Shown: positions 34,469 through 45,797 of the stretch, piece after piece
Layout of the letters: each line of letters begins with the position of its first letter
Position numbering within the stretch: position 1 is the stretch's first letter
Assembly: GCA_003313425.1 (NCBI GenBank)
Contig: NHZP01000039.1
Location: 186,001 to 250,000 of the forward strand
Source: Pseudopyrenochaeta lycopersici
Taxonomy: Eukaryota; Ascomycota; Dothideomycetes; Pleosporales; Pseudopyrenochaetaceae
Direction: 5' to 3'
DNA length: 64,000 nt
The notes under the pieces: model-generated
What the model saw: only the letters and a program-made list of their open reading frames with translations
The model's database searches: none
What the model was told of the DNA's origin: nothing
Position numbers and translations under genes: made by a program

Positions 34469-35380
34469 CGATGAAGCGTGGTGCTGAAGCGTGGGAATCC
34501 TTCGACACAGCCATATTTAAGTTCCCGATTGTCCGATTCTCCGGACAATTTGGAGCACGAGAGCTCCGGTGGTGCCCATCCGCAAGGCTCCACGATCTGC
34601 GTAAACCACGACGAATACGGTCTTGGTAAACAAGCAATGGGGCTCCAAGCGACGGATATTACCTCCCGCCCTAGCAACGAAACGGTATGGTGCCCGTCAA
34701 TCACAACGCTGCTGCCGCTAAAGCCTCATCGTCAAGGGTTCAAATTAACTCACAGAAGCATCTGGCCAATTGTGAATGCTTGAGTGCGAGGGCGCCGCTG
34801 GGGATATGCAGGAGGTACTGTGGGGAAGCTAGCTGTTGTGTGCGGTTGGATGTTTGCCAATGCCCCCATCGGACAGTTGTGGGTACCGAATGAGATCCGG
34901 TTGCCTCAACTGGAGGCACCTGCATGGCCGTTATCTAAGAAGTCCAAGGTTGCGCGTATGCATCGTCAAGTGGTTGGCTGACGAGGTCGTTGTGTTATTA
35001 GCCAAGCTCTTTGCTTAAATGTCACTTCCGAGCATGTGGCGGGACTTCCACTTAATTCTCTCCGAAGAACTTTGTGCAAGACCTCCACATCGACGGATGT
35101 TTTCAGGGAGACGTTGGCGGAAGTTTTCAGCGAGGGACATGTTCGGGCCGCGCTGTTGCACCTTGAATGTGTGGCCCTTGGAATGCAACAGTGCAGGTGA
35201 TTGCATTTACCGTGTCTCCGCGCGTAATGCGCATGTTCGCGTAACACGCATCCCAGCATCCCAACCAGCACCTGCAAAAATAAGGCCGTAGAGCCACACA
35301 CAAGCCTAACTATCGCGAGATTTTCTAGTGAAGTACTATAGTAGTGCTCGCGATGAAATTGTTTCAGATACATCTACTTA
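34469..35380. other. Upstream of the P450; no gene seen
   Basis: Balanced composition and many overlapping short frames on both strands, none with motif support. The region probably holds the P450 promoter, then runs into AT-rich repeat DNA at about 35380. Confidence 0.4.
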
Positions 35381-36300
35381 GTAGATTGATGTGGCGGCCC
35401 GGGGAGTTAGTTTTAGGTGGAGGAGCTAGGGCGCGATTACTATGTAGACTAGTTCTTTTATTTAAAATTGCCTAGTTGAAGTAATTCTTATTGAAGAAAT
35501 TCTTATTAAAGTAATTCTTATTAAAGCTAATATAACATTACTTTTTTAGAGGTAGCTATATATAAGCACTAATTGGTATGCGCCAAGTTAAGAACACAGA
35601 CCTGCTGTGAGGTAGTCAACACGCACAGTGGGGGCGGTCTGGTTGAGAGTAACTCTATTTAAAAGAAGTAGACAAAATAGCAGATACCTCTCACCTTCGG
35701 GAGAGAGGTGCTGCCTAAATACATGAGCTAGATCAGGCTAGTCCCGATCTAGCTATCCAGCTGGGTGAAAGGTAAAAGGTAACAGTTACCTTTCACCTGC
35801 GTCTAGTAACTTGGAAGGATCGTTACCTTTCACCTGCGTCTAGTAACTTAGAAGGATCGTTACCTTTCACTTGCGTCTAGTAACTCTGGAAGGATTGAAC
35901 CCTGACACCTGCCTAACCTCTTACGAAGACTTATAAAATATGAAGTATAGAGAAATAAGTTTAATCCTTGTTAATCCTTGCTAACTACATCTATAGAGAC
36001 GTCAAAATTAAATTGCATAGCTATACTGTTCTAGATATAATACAAATCCCAACGCTCTTCTCGCACATAGATGAGCAGGCTGCCTAATATTCTGATGGCA
36101 CCTAGAGCATATTTTGACCGCTATGCGTGATCTATGTACTATCTGAGCTAACACATGCGTCTAAGTACTGTGCACGCTAAGGTTCTCGATATTTAGTATA
36201 CTAGAAACTTCTGTGCTAATAGTAATAGAACTAATTTTAGCGTAAAGACTGGAGCTAGTGTAATCTAATGCTAAGTGATTGAATATATTGCTAATACTGA
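35380..36300. other. AT-rich repeat tract, possible solo LTR
   Basis: Contains an imperfect 16-18 base direct repeat (aagtaattcttatt, about 35479-35525). From about 35600 a stretch beginning TGTGAGGTAGTCAAC, with a TATTTAAAAG box, could be a solo LTR ending near 35990; no target duplication was confirmed. There is no coding frame. Confidence 0.35.
35764..35896. repeat. 37-bp tandem repeat with a hairpin arm
   Basis: Three consecutive copies start at 35785, 35822 and 35859, each opening GTTACCTTTCACCTGCGTCT (third copy C to T at the CTGCG) and ending GGAAGGAT. Just upstream, GGTGAAAGGTAA at about 35764 is the reverse complement of the repeat opening, so the first copy can fold into a hairpin. 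Confidence 0.8.
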
Positions 36301-36303
36301 GCG

Positions 36304-36435
36304 TCAGCAGGCATACGCCGCTGCTGGTGTTCTAGATCTTGACGGTCCTGTCGTCTGATGCCGACACCAGCCGGGTCGAGTCGTGCGAGAAGGCCACAGA
36401 AATGACCCCGCTGCTATGGCCCTTGAGCGTCTGCA
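36304..36435 (-). pseudogene. WD40-repeat fragment of an NLR-type protein
   Basis: Minus-strand translation gives LQTLKGHSSGVISVAFSHDS, then TRLVSASDDRTVKI, a stop, NTSSGVCLL: a single, almost perfect WD40 unit of the kind found in HET-E/NACHT-WD40 (NWD) fungal immune-type proteins. The conserved Trp after KI is TAG (36332-36334), a TGG to TAG change. GC content is high against an AT-rich surround. No second repeat or NACHT domain is nearby, so this is an isolated fragment. Confidence 0.8.
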
Positions 36436-36699
36436 GGTAAGCACTCCAGCTGTCCCTATAGCTGGCTTGATATTGATCTATCATATTTCTTCGTGCTAGA
36501 ATAGTCTTCTAATTAAACTTCTTGTCAGGCTAAATCACAATACAGATGCATATGATTAAAGAGGGTTACTTTTGATTAATACTTTTATTGCCTTCCGTGC
36601 ATAACCCCACTTTGCGTAGCAAAGATAATCTACGCCTGACTCGCCGATGCCGCTTTTCGCCTACTACTCTCTAAGTCTCTAGGATTATTACTTAGTAAT

Positions 36700-37790
36700 C
36701 TTTAAAACACTTCGCGGTGACTAAACATATTAAGAAAACTTTAAGATAGACACTTTTAAGAAGAAGACTCTTAAGACCTCGCGGGGTTACACTTACACCT
36801 ACTACACGTATAAAGGCGACAGGTCTCTTCTAGCCCTTCTCTTCCAGCATGGCTAGCCTAACTACACTAAGATGTAGAAGGGTATCGCAGAGCGTGTTAT
36901 TAATACTAAGTTTCCTATCATTATTCTAGATCTACTTGGCTACGACAGCACTAACAAGCTGACTGATCTAGCTGAGTATAAGTAGGATATAATAACTAAG
37001 GATCTTATTAATATTATCGACACGGAAAAGTTTAAAAAAGTAATCTCTATCGGCCACGACTGGGGATCCGCACTTGCCTCTCGTCTCTACAATTACTACC
37101 CTGACCGCGTTGTTGGCTGCGTGTTCCTCAATGTTGCCTACAAACCCCTAAGTCGTCAGCCTTTTAATCTCGCGGAAGCAGTTAAGATATCTGAGTAAGC
37201 TTTCGGCTGCGGAATCTTCTACTACTAGTAAGCAAATCTGCTAGACTACGCCTGACACGACTAATTCTAACCTTGTTAGGTACGTCTTTGCTGACCTAAA
37301 TGGTGCCTAAGTCCTCAAAGAAAAGATTGATTGTCTCTACCCTAGCATACATGGCACAGGCGACACGATAATGCGGCTCTAGTGCGCGCTGAACGCTTTG
37401 CGTTAGCAACTTACTAACAGCGAACCGGGCCCGGAAATTCGCCCTTATGCTTAGGACCTAAAGTTCCGCTAGGAATTTATCGACAGGATGCTCCGTGACG
37501 GCTTTGACGCGCCGCAGTGCTGGTACCACGCCTTTCTGGAGCATCAGTACTCGTGCGATAAGGAACTTCCTGAGGATAGAGACAAGGTCGATGTTCCGGT
37601 ATTGTATATCGGAGGGAAAGACGATGCCGTGTGTCGTGTCGAGGCCATGTATCCGGCAATTCAGCAGGGGTTGCTGCCGAAGTTGGATCAGAAGCCCCTG
37701 TTGGATGCGGCGCATTGGACGCCATATGAGAGGCCAGAAGAGGTTGCCGGACTTCTCAAGGAGTGGTTGGGCAAAAATTATGCAAAATGA
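36700..37790 (+). pseudogene. Alpha/beta hydrolase (epoxide-hydrolase-like) pseudogene, partly RIP-mutated
   Basis: Plus-strand blocks in family order: TLKTSRGYTYTYYTYKG, FQHG-stop-PNYTKM (HGxP motif with Trp changed to TAG at 36854-36856), FPIIILDLLGYDSTNKLTDL, VISIGHDWGSALASRLYNYY (nucleophile Asp at 37058), YPDRVVGCVFLNVAYKPLS. The C-terminal part from 37470 is open: VPVLYIGGKDDAVC (acid) and LLDAAHWTPYERPEEVAGLL (catalytic His), ending TGA at 37788. Blocks are in different frames and many stops occur between 36700 and 37480, with CpA to TpA bias, while the last 300 bp look unmutated. The family hydrolyses epoxides or esters; this copy is inactive. Confidence 0.82.
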
Positions 37791-38329
37791 AGTAGGCAGG
37801 GCGGCAAGATGGATGGGCGTGACGCTTGGATTGTGAACACTACGTAGGCCTATTCTAATTTGCTGAATCGAATTAGGGCACTGACAAAGCGATACATGTC
37901 GCAGCTACAACAGGGAACCTGAGTTCGCCGTGCCCCAAAGAGCAAGGTCTCAGCCAACACTATAATACAATCCCACAACTGCCTTTATCCTTACTCCTAG
38001 AGTGTTCACCCAGTACCAACAATTCAATCCGGCTTGATAAACATACGCTTTTTGCGACTGAAATGGGCTGGTTCGTATTAATCAAATACTACACCATGGC
38101 CGAAGACGTTCGCCATATACACCGCCGCCCTGCTACTCGCTCCTTCGAAGCGACGAGGCTACAGTGAGCAGAACTAGCCCTCGGACTGGCATGAGGACGC
38201 AACTAGCGGTGCGCGCGAATTTGAGGAGACAGAGTACAATTCAATCATCCCACCAGAGTCAGAACGTCCTAAGAATATCCCAGCATCCTTGGAAGGGGGA
38301 GGGGGGGGGGGTGGTCAATTAGCATGGGT
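37791..38329. other. Intergenic; possible short gene remnant and a poly-G run
   Basis: Around 38090-38290 a plus-strand frame reads FAIYTAALLLAPSKRRGYSE, then HEDATSGAREFEETEYNSII. It is preceded by a frameshift, includes a TAG and ends in a G-rich run (38292-38311). It may be a decayed secreted-protein gene; the family is not recognised. Confidence 0.3.
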
Positions 38330-38603
38330 AGGGATATTTATTTCACTAAATTTCGAAAACGAACGCCTTAACATCGCGCTGTGGCGGGCTTGGCTATATT
38401 TAGTTAAAAGATTAGCTTATTGATAGGATAACGTAAGGAGTGAAGCCTTTGGCATTGCTATGAGAAGCTGTGTTTCCTTTACAGCGTTATACTAAGTAAA
38501 ACATAAATTTACAGCAAATCTACCCGCTGATTAATATAGCCAAGCCCGCCACAGCGCGATGTTAAGGCGTTTGTTTTCGAAATTTAGTGAAATAAATATC
38601 CCT
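38330..38603. mobile_element. Fold-back (MITE-like) element with 71-bp inverted repeats
   Basis: The left arm (38330-38400) begins AGGGATATTTATTTCACT. The right arm (38533-38603) is its reverse complement with a single seen mismatch (GAACG versus AAACG). The spacer of about 132 bp has no coding capacity. The arms are GC-moderate and nearly identical, so the copy is young or selected. No clear target duplication is visible, so the superfamily cannot be set. Confidence 0.85.
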
Positions 38604-39336
38604 GGCCATAGTGATGCAACGGTGGCCGCAGATTGATATAAGTAGTGAATTAGTAGATAGTACCTCTAAAGTGTGCATAGTGAAAATCAAAAATCTACTA
38701 CATCCCCAGCAGTCCAACACACGTCGCCCTTAATCGCTCCTATAGCTCTAAGGAGATGATTAATCCACCAAGATATGTTATATACGGCCCAACCAACTTG
38801 AGCTATTGATATTCGAAGCAAAAGCAGAATGCAGAATTCTTCGACAAGCTCCGTGTAGCTCCAAAGGTTGCAAACACTGTAAAAACAGATGGAATAGGCC
38901 ATGGCCAATTACAATGAATCAACACTATCACTCATGAGCGCTGGTTACGCAAGCCCATAGATTGGTTCCAGCTCCGGGTTTCCAACTTCTGAGATGAATT
39001 TGCCACGAATGGCAACATCACCACTTGCGTTGAATTATTAGAGAAGCAAAATGATACAGATGGGGTAGTGAAAGACATGAACAAATTTCACGCTGACAGT
39101 AACATTGTGCACTATGGTCGGTCTTGTATTTTCCATTAAAGTCCATTGAGAAAAGTATTAAGACATTACGAAGCAATGCGATAAATCTACATTGGTAGTG
39201 ACAGACGGGTATTACCCAAAAACCCCTCTGCTCCCAGAACGCCATTGTTGTTGCTGTATAAACCCCTTCAACCTATAAGCAATTTGACCTGACCTAATCC
39301 TTCAGTCGCACAACTCTCTTTGAACCTATGTGCTGT
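38604..39336. other. Intergenic, no gene seen
   Basis: Only short frames (60-75 codons), without motifs, on both strands. This is the 3' flank of the calpain gene. Confidence 0.4.
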
Positions 39337-42300
39337 CTACGATAAGGTTCCTTGCCTGTCGAGTTCCTGTCCGGCTGGCGCTGTGCCAACACTCTTAACA
39401 ATCTCTTCTTCTATAGATCTGTTCTTCATCTCTTCTTCCAGCCCTGAGGTTCTGGTGCGCAATGGACTCGTCGCATCCGCAGCACTGTCGTCAACATCTA
39501 ACTCCTTTTCCTTCCGGCGCACAGTCCCCATACTAGCTAGACTAATATCATCACCGTCGCCTCTGTTCTTCCTCTCGCTGTCGCCATTATGTACCTCAAT
39601 CGTAACATCCGTATTGTCTTCGGAGAAGACACGGAGACCGAGAACACAAACGGCGTTCCAGGGATCCCGTTCAAATTCGTCTTCTTCCTCAATGTAAGGG
39701 TAGCGCATCCCGTTGTGCCATACATAGCGGGGATGGCGCTCGGAGGATACACGTGGATGATCCTCATCGTCCTCGTCGATGCCCAAGTCGAGCGAGTTCG
39801 GGCCGTCGATTTCAGAGTCCCAAGAGGAGTCTTCTGACATTGAGTCGGGGGAGTGCACGCCTTGGCGAGCACGGTGGGAGCATATACTGGCGCTCCTTCC
39901 GCTGATAACTTGAATCCCCGGTCGCAATCCAGGAATGGGAGTGACAGTGGGACGGCGAGACGGTGCGGGAGACCGTGGTTCCGGACGAGGGCTATATGGT
40001 CGTTGCGACGGAGTACCAGGACGGTTTTCATCAGTCTGAGGTGTAGGTATCGGTGAATCGGTAGTTTGACCCTCATTGTAGCCGTCCCGCCCGTTATATC
40101 CATCACGTCCGTTATACCCATCGCGGCCGTTATATCCGTCGCGGCCTTGATAGGCGCCAGGCAACTCAGCATTATAGCCACCCCGGCCCTGGAACTCGCC
40201 AGGCATGGGTTGGTTGTAACCTCCGCGGCCTTGAAACCCTTGGCTATGCGCGGCAGGAGAAGTTTGCGGGCTGTGGTTGTAGCCACCGCGGCCTTGGAGA
40301 GCTCCAGGTAGGGCAGTATTGTAACCATCACGACCTTGTTGGTAGCCCCCTCGGCCGCCAAAACCGCCGCTGGGACTAGCTGAGCGCTCTCGAATAGCGC
40401 CAGTGCTAGATGCGCGATGATGTCTTGAAACGACTTGGTGAACAGGTTTGGGGTCATCTTCGCCAGAACGTGTTTCTTCTTCGACGTTGATGCCAAGCCC
40501 AGACAGATCTTGAAGCTTCTTCTCGACTTCTCTCATATCCCCGGGTCGACTCAGTTTGCGCTTGTCATTAGCAGCCTTCTTCTGTTCGCGAAGCTCGATT
40601 TTCCTTTGTTGTCTTTTGCGGCGCTCATGCAATTGCTTCTTTGCCGCTTTCTTGTGCTCCTTACGGCGCTCAGCCTTCTCCCTCTCCTGTGCCCTAAATT
40701 GGCCCTTGGCATGAGCAAGATCGTATGACAGGCCAGTGGAGAGTAGTTTCTCGCGGCGCTTGGTGCAAGTATCTCGAATAACTTCGTCAGGTGTTGGGTT
40801 GTCAGGAATTCGGGTCGCTTTGATCTTGAGTAGTACGGTGTAGTTGCCGGCCTCCAGTTCAAGCTCAGTGGAAACGGAACGCTTCATGTAGTAGGTCCCG
40901 TTGCTGCGGACAATATACTCCTCTTCGTCATCCTTGTGAAGACGGAATTGTAGGTTGAATTCATACTGCCCCTCCAGGCCCTGATAGTAGCGATCATCAA
41001 GCTGGCTGAGTACAATAACGACAGGACTGGCCTTAGCAAGGCGGATCTTGAACTTGGTATCAAGATAATCGACACTCCATGGCACGTTGACGCTTGTCCA
41101 CTGTTGGGACACGGTCCACTCCGGGCCAAAGAGTCTAGTTCGGTCGAAATGCTGGTAAGATCGAAGCAAATCTGTGTAAGAGATCCAGAAAACACCATCG
41201 TCACCAAACTTGTGATTTAGCTTTTGCATCCATTCGGGCGTCCACTCTTCAGACCCATCACTCCAGCGACCAGTCCACTCGGTACGACCCCAAGGGTTGC
41301 GTAGCTTCAATAGGCGCTGGCCGTCGATCTCGCGAGCCTCCATGATTGAATAGGCATGCTTTTCTTGGATGCCCTTTCGCTGGCCGTAGATTCCACCCAT
41401 CTGGCCACACCCAAATAAGAATGTTTTGTTGACATTCATCAACTCTTCGCGCCAGAACTTGTCTTTGTCGAGAATGTCTGTAGCAAAGACTTCTGAGGTA
41501 ACACCACCCGTGAGGTCTTCAATACCCTCACCGACGAAGCCACCGTCTATAGCCGAGTAGTCGCCATGGGCCTTGGCGAAGGCTTTCTCAAGTAGAGGTA
41601 GCCATGTCTCATTTGGATCGCTGCATTGGGCAAAGTATAGTGCCCGTGAACCGGTCTGCATGACTGTACGATATTCCTCTTCGGGGCTCTTGCGGTTTTG
41701 CAATTCTAGCCAATGGTATCGCTCGAGCTTGGCCTCGTCGAAGTCTTCCTTGATCAGGTATAACTTGTCGTCGATTACCTCGGAGATCCATTCGCCATCT
41801 GTGGTATGTAAGCGTGTGTTCGTGGTACCAAAAACTATCGAATGCTCACCTCTGTGAAACACGAAGCCGTACACACCGACTTGCTCATCCCTCGCTACAC
41901 ACACTCTTTGTATGAGCTCCTCTTTGTTGCTTATGGTAGCGAGCGCAGACATGAACCAACAGTCACCGTCATTGCCTTGCCGTACATCGTTGGCGGTCGC
42001 TCCTTCTATAAAGAATCGTGGTTTTTCGAAGATATCCTGGCGCAAATGTCAGCGTTGAGCACCACGAAGGGGTGACCTGTGTACCTCTACTCTCTTGACC
42101 GACAACGGATGAAAGTCAATCTGCTCTTGGTTCAGTCCAGTCAAGCAATCTGAAGGAATATCCGGGAAGGCCTGCGACCGCTTGAAGTCGGCTTCTATGT
42201 CGAAATGTGGGTCACGGTATTTCTGGTTCAGTCGCCGGCACTCTTTGACAATCTTGGCGACCTTTCTGGTGCACGATTCGCGAGCCTCTTCGTAGGATTG

Positions 42301-42567
42301 AAGGGCATTGACACCGGGTATTGATCCCTTGGGCGCATGTGCAGCAGCACGCTTCGCGTAGAGGTTGTCGGGTAAGATGGTAAAGATCTTGCCGGGATGC
42401 TTGGTAGTGAACTTGTTCCAGAACTCATCAATGTTTCTTTGCGGCGCCTGCTTCCTCACAGGGAGGCGTGGGCGGGGTACGGGCGCTGGAGCTTCTTGGA
42501 CCATGCTGGGCGCTCTTGAATGTGGAGTGGTGATGTGGATGAAGTCGTGGGTTCCGCTCGATGCCAT
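39337..42567 (-). CDS. Calpain-like cysteine protease with Gly/Tyr repeat tail
   Basis: Exons 42567-42085 and 42036-39337, joined by a 48-nt intron, give 1,060 residues. The catalytic triad of family C2 is complete: Cys about 187 in GNDGDCWFMSA, His in EKHAYSIMEA (about 390) and Asn in KLRNPWGRTEW (about 413). A beta-sandwich region follows (WTSVNVPWSVDYLDTKFKIR; EYIVRSNGTYYMKRSV), then a strongly basic, probably coiled-coil stretch rich in Lys/Arg/Glu (about 610-690). Next comes a low-complexity region with repeated GRGGYN/GRDGYN units, four of them in direct succession, and an acidic Ser-rich tail. The protein lacks a signal peptide and is presumably cytosolic and calcium-regulated. It is not the PalB/Rim13 type, which has a different C-terminal half. 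The substrate is unknown. Confidence 0.93.
40073..40340 (-). repeat. Coding minisatellite in the calpain gene
   Basis: An 18-bp unit encoding GRDGYN occurs four times in direct succession (about 40073-40150). It continues leftward in protein order as longer 12-18 residue units of the form QGRGGYN. Third-base differences between units show the array is not a very recent slippage product. Confidence 0.85.
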
Positions 42568-45077
42568 GGTTACGCCGTGTATTGGGCACTCGAGGGGCTA
42601 GTGGGTTGCTGGGGGTATATGGCGTCCATTGGGGGCAGAGATGGGTTAATAAATGACTGTGGATGAGTGAAAGGACCTTTCAGCCCCAGCCGAAGCTCGA
42701 TGAGCTCATGCCCGTGGTGTGGTATTTCGAGCGCAGTGAGAAAAAGAGTGGAGCCGTAAGACACGAGGGCACTGCTCGGCGCAGCCGCAGGGCCCCCGCT
42801 CCCAAGCGATGAGCGAATCAGCGCTCCGCGGCAGCCCCGATGCCATCGCGGAGAGGATTCGCAAGGCAGGTAGAGGGCTGACAGAACAGAGAAGGCGGCG
42901 AGCAGATGCAGCTGCAGCTGCTTTGGCCTGCACATGAAGCTGCAGACTCACACTGACGACGAATCACACTGCCGTGTGGTGGTGCAGCACTGTGGGCGGA
43001 GCTCACTGTTCGTTGGGTGCGGGAAGACAGACCCATGCACCATGCTCGATTCGCCTGGGGGCGGTGGACTAGCCCCTTCAAGTCGACTACTGCTGGCAGC
43101 CTGACCGACTTCTTGTCCTCTGCCTGTGCTAATCTGGAAGCAACTTGGAGGTGAGGGATTCGGATCGCCGAGATTGTAGTGCATGTTGGAGTGACGTTAC
43201 AATGGTATCAGTCGGTTTTGTGCCCAGTACGAAGGGAACATGGTAATGCGTCATATTCTCTTATGTCGGCCACAGAACGAGGCGGCTGTCGCGAGACGCT
43301 GCCAAAAGTTTCTCGAGTCCCTAGAAAGGCGGACAGCAGAGTAATACGACTTGTCGTGCGGAATCATGAGAGATGCAAAGAATGGCGATGCATCCGCGTA
43401 AGGTTTGGAGGTCGTTCAGCTGAAGCAAGGGCAACAGGCACATGTTGCGCAAATGCTATGGTGATCTTCCGACGCACCGACTGTGTTTCGGCAGCGGTGT
43501 TCTAGATTCGCACGAGCGAATGGACGAAGCGTGGGTTGAGGCTTGGTGGCACTGCCGGCTTTCCAGATGCTTGCTCGCTTTGTTCCGCCGTTCACCTATC
43601 GATAAGGCTTACAGCAACCACTCCACTGAACCCCCGCGCTGCATGCGAGGATCGCCCAAACAGCTCTGATCATAAGCAACTTTGTTTCCCTGTTTCTGTC
43701 AATGTCTCAGTTAATCCATGGTGTTGGGACCGCCCGTGGCCGTCGAAGGGCCGGAATACGGCTGTCCCTGCATAAGTTTAGAGATCATGTGGCGCTGTTC
43801 CGTTAGCAGACCTACGGTTCGAGTCAAGCAACGGTTAACGGCTTTACCGTCATTCCGGCCTGACAAAGAAACGAGACAGCGACCGAAGTTACATTCGCCT
43901 TTACTGTCCATGCTGGTTTGGACGTCATGTCAGTCTTAGGATTCAGCCCTGTGAAACGGTGCTGCGAGCCTCCTGCAATCCCCCTAGCCTGGCTAAAATC
44001 TCACCGTATTTCTGCCGATTGTGGCCAATCGTAGCATCAGCTGTGAGCTGACTCCTAGAAGTTTGACAAAGTCTCTTTGAACTGACGAAGCATGCCAGGG
44101 TTGATTGGAGTCATCCGTCGTTGAGGTATGACGCTGCAACAGCTTGATATTGCGGTTGCAACGCATGTGCATGTGCCGCCGACCCGATGCTGACATGTTG
44201 TTGGGTCCCTCACTATCTCCAGCGACCTGGTGAACTGCCTCTGCTTCGTGTTGCAGGTCAAATATAGAATAGCACTCTCTACTCTTCCGGCGTGCTTTTT
44301 GATTGTGCCGAAGCATGAGCCAATGTGCTGCTGTGTCTCTCGCTCGCTATCAGTACTGTTGTGCATGAACATGCCGCTACCCGAATCAAGAAACGCTTGG
44401 TATAGTCCCGCAGCGGACATTATCCGCAATTTAGTGGAGCAGGTCCGTGAGGCTATACTATAATTTTGCGAGGTCAGGATTATACGGGCGGTGTGGTTAG
44501 ACGCTGAAGGAATGCGCCTGCTGCCCAATCATCTTCGCTACCGAAACTCTGACCAGCCGACGTCACCGCCTACCTTTGAAGAGTTGCGACAGCCTCGCCG
44601 AGCGCTGCTCTCTCCTTCACATGCCACCAGGAAACTTCCACTTTCGTTGACAAACAATGTGGAGTTGCGGCATGAGTGGATTATGCGGCTACAATATCAC
44701 CAGTCTGTAATTTCTACCCCCACCACTATCCAACCTCGTTATTGTACTTTTCTCCGCCAGAGAAACCTCAACCGCTCTGATGAGCTAACGCGTTGGCGAA
44801 AGACTACACGTGATTTTCAACATTCAGCATCCCAATAGCTATGAGTCGGATGAACACCTGTTTAATAGGCAGGTCGAGACTTAATCCTCACGCTTTGTCA
44901 CTTTGACACGTGTTACTGTCTAGCAGGTGGATGAATGGGTCAGCTGTGCTATCTCCTCCGCGGCATTTCGATATACTTGGTTCTATAACAGTCATTGCAG
45001 ACTTAAAATCATGACACATATACTATTGCTGGTAGTTAGGCACCTCAACAAGGAATATGACCGTTTAGAGATGAGTC
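42568..45077. other. About 2.5 kb without a supported gene
   Basis: Overlapping frames of 70-157 codons exist on both strands (longest 44055-44528 minus), but none has a recognisable domain, credible signal peptide or splice pattern. The part next to 42567 is presumably the calpain promoter. A GGTTCGAGTC sequence at about 43818 resembles a tRNA B box, but no cloverleaf can be drawn. Confidence 0.35.
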
Positions 45078-45797
45078 CTACACCTCCACGACAAATTTCC
45101 CGCTGACTTCGACTTGCAGCCGAACGTCCTCGGACTCAAACCTCAGCTCTTCTTTTTTTATCCTCGTTTCCTGGAGTCTCTGCATTTTCCCATGATGCAG
45201 CTGAGGCCTCGTACTTTCCTGATATCGGCTGCCTTCCTTAATCTCCACCGCTTTGACCTTACTCACCGCTTCTTCTACTGTGAAGTTACCAAAAACTTCA
45301 GCATAGTCGCGCGCACGCTGTAGTGCATCGTGTGCCGCCTTCTTGCGAGCGTCGCCCTTGATCGAATCGAGCGTTGTATCAGTAAGATGCCAAGTAATGC
45401 GCTGGATGCGAACATTTGCCATAGCCGAGAACTGAGTTGCAAGTTTGTCCAGCACATCGAAATCGGCGAACTTGATGTGGAACTCTGCGCGTGCGGAATA
45501 CGTGTAATACCACTCATCCTTTCCGTCTACGCGCCGATTGTGGTGGCTGTTCGTGTCTAAGGTAGTCATGGTGTAGTGCGAGATGGCGGCGTCGTCTTTG
45601 GTTCTCCCAGTGGTTTCATCTTGAGGGCAGTATGGTGAGATGGCTTCACGTAACTGGCTTGCCGTTGCAGTCACAATCCCAGCTGCTTCTTCAGTAGTAT
45701 TGACTTGTTGGGACTGTGCTTGTAAAACCAGAATACTACGTTCGGCGCGGTGGATCACGTGGCCAGTGCCGGTTACGTAGATTTCGAGCTTCGACAT
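45078..45797 (-). CDS. SIMPL (DUF541) domain protein
   Basis: A single-exon gene of 239 residues. It starts MSKLEIYVTGTGHVIHRAER, typical of SIMPL proteins, whose first strand carries a GxGxV pattern, and has the family's alternation of strands and helices (RAEFHIKFADFDVLDKLATQ; ARKKAAHDALQRARDYAEVF; EEAVSKVKAVEIKEGSRY). The domain spans nearly the whole protein. In bacteria SIMPL proteins are periplasmic and linked to stress; the fungal role is unknown. There is no signal peptide or TM segment, so it is probably cytosolic. It has no operon-like neighbour, and the nearest genes are more than 1.8 kb away. Confidence 0.88.
   Translation of the reverse strand: MSKLEIYVTGTGHVIHRAERSILVLQAQSQQVNTTEEAAGIVTATASQLREAISPYCPQDETTGRTKDDAAISHYTMTTLDTNSHHNRRVDGKDEWYYTYSARAEFHIKFADFDVLDKLATQFSAMANVRIQRITWHLTDTTLDSIKGDARKKAAHDALQRARDYAEVFGNFTVEEAVSKVKAVEIKEGSRYQESTRPQLHHGKMQRLQETRIKKEELRFESEDVRLQVEVSGKFVVEV

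Noticed and set aside
39337..42567. PalB/Rim13 pH-signalling calpain
   Set aside because: The protein has the calpain triad but a Lys/Glu-rich coil and Gly/Tyr repeats instead of the PalB-type C-terminal domains.
43790..43850. tRNA-like B box (GGTTCGAGTC)
   Set aside because: The flanking bases do not form a T stem or an acceptor stem, and no matching A box lies at the right distance.
44055..44528. 157-codon minus-strand frame
   Set aside because: No motif or conserved-looking segment, and other frames overlap it on both strands.
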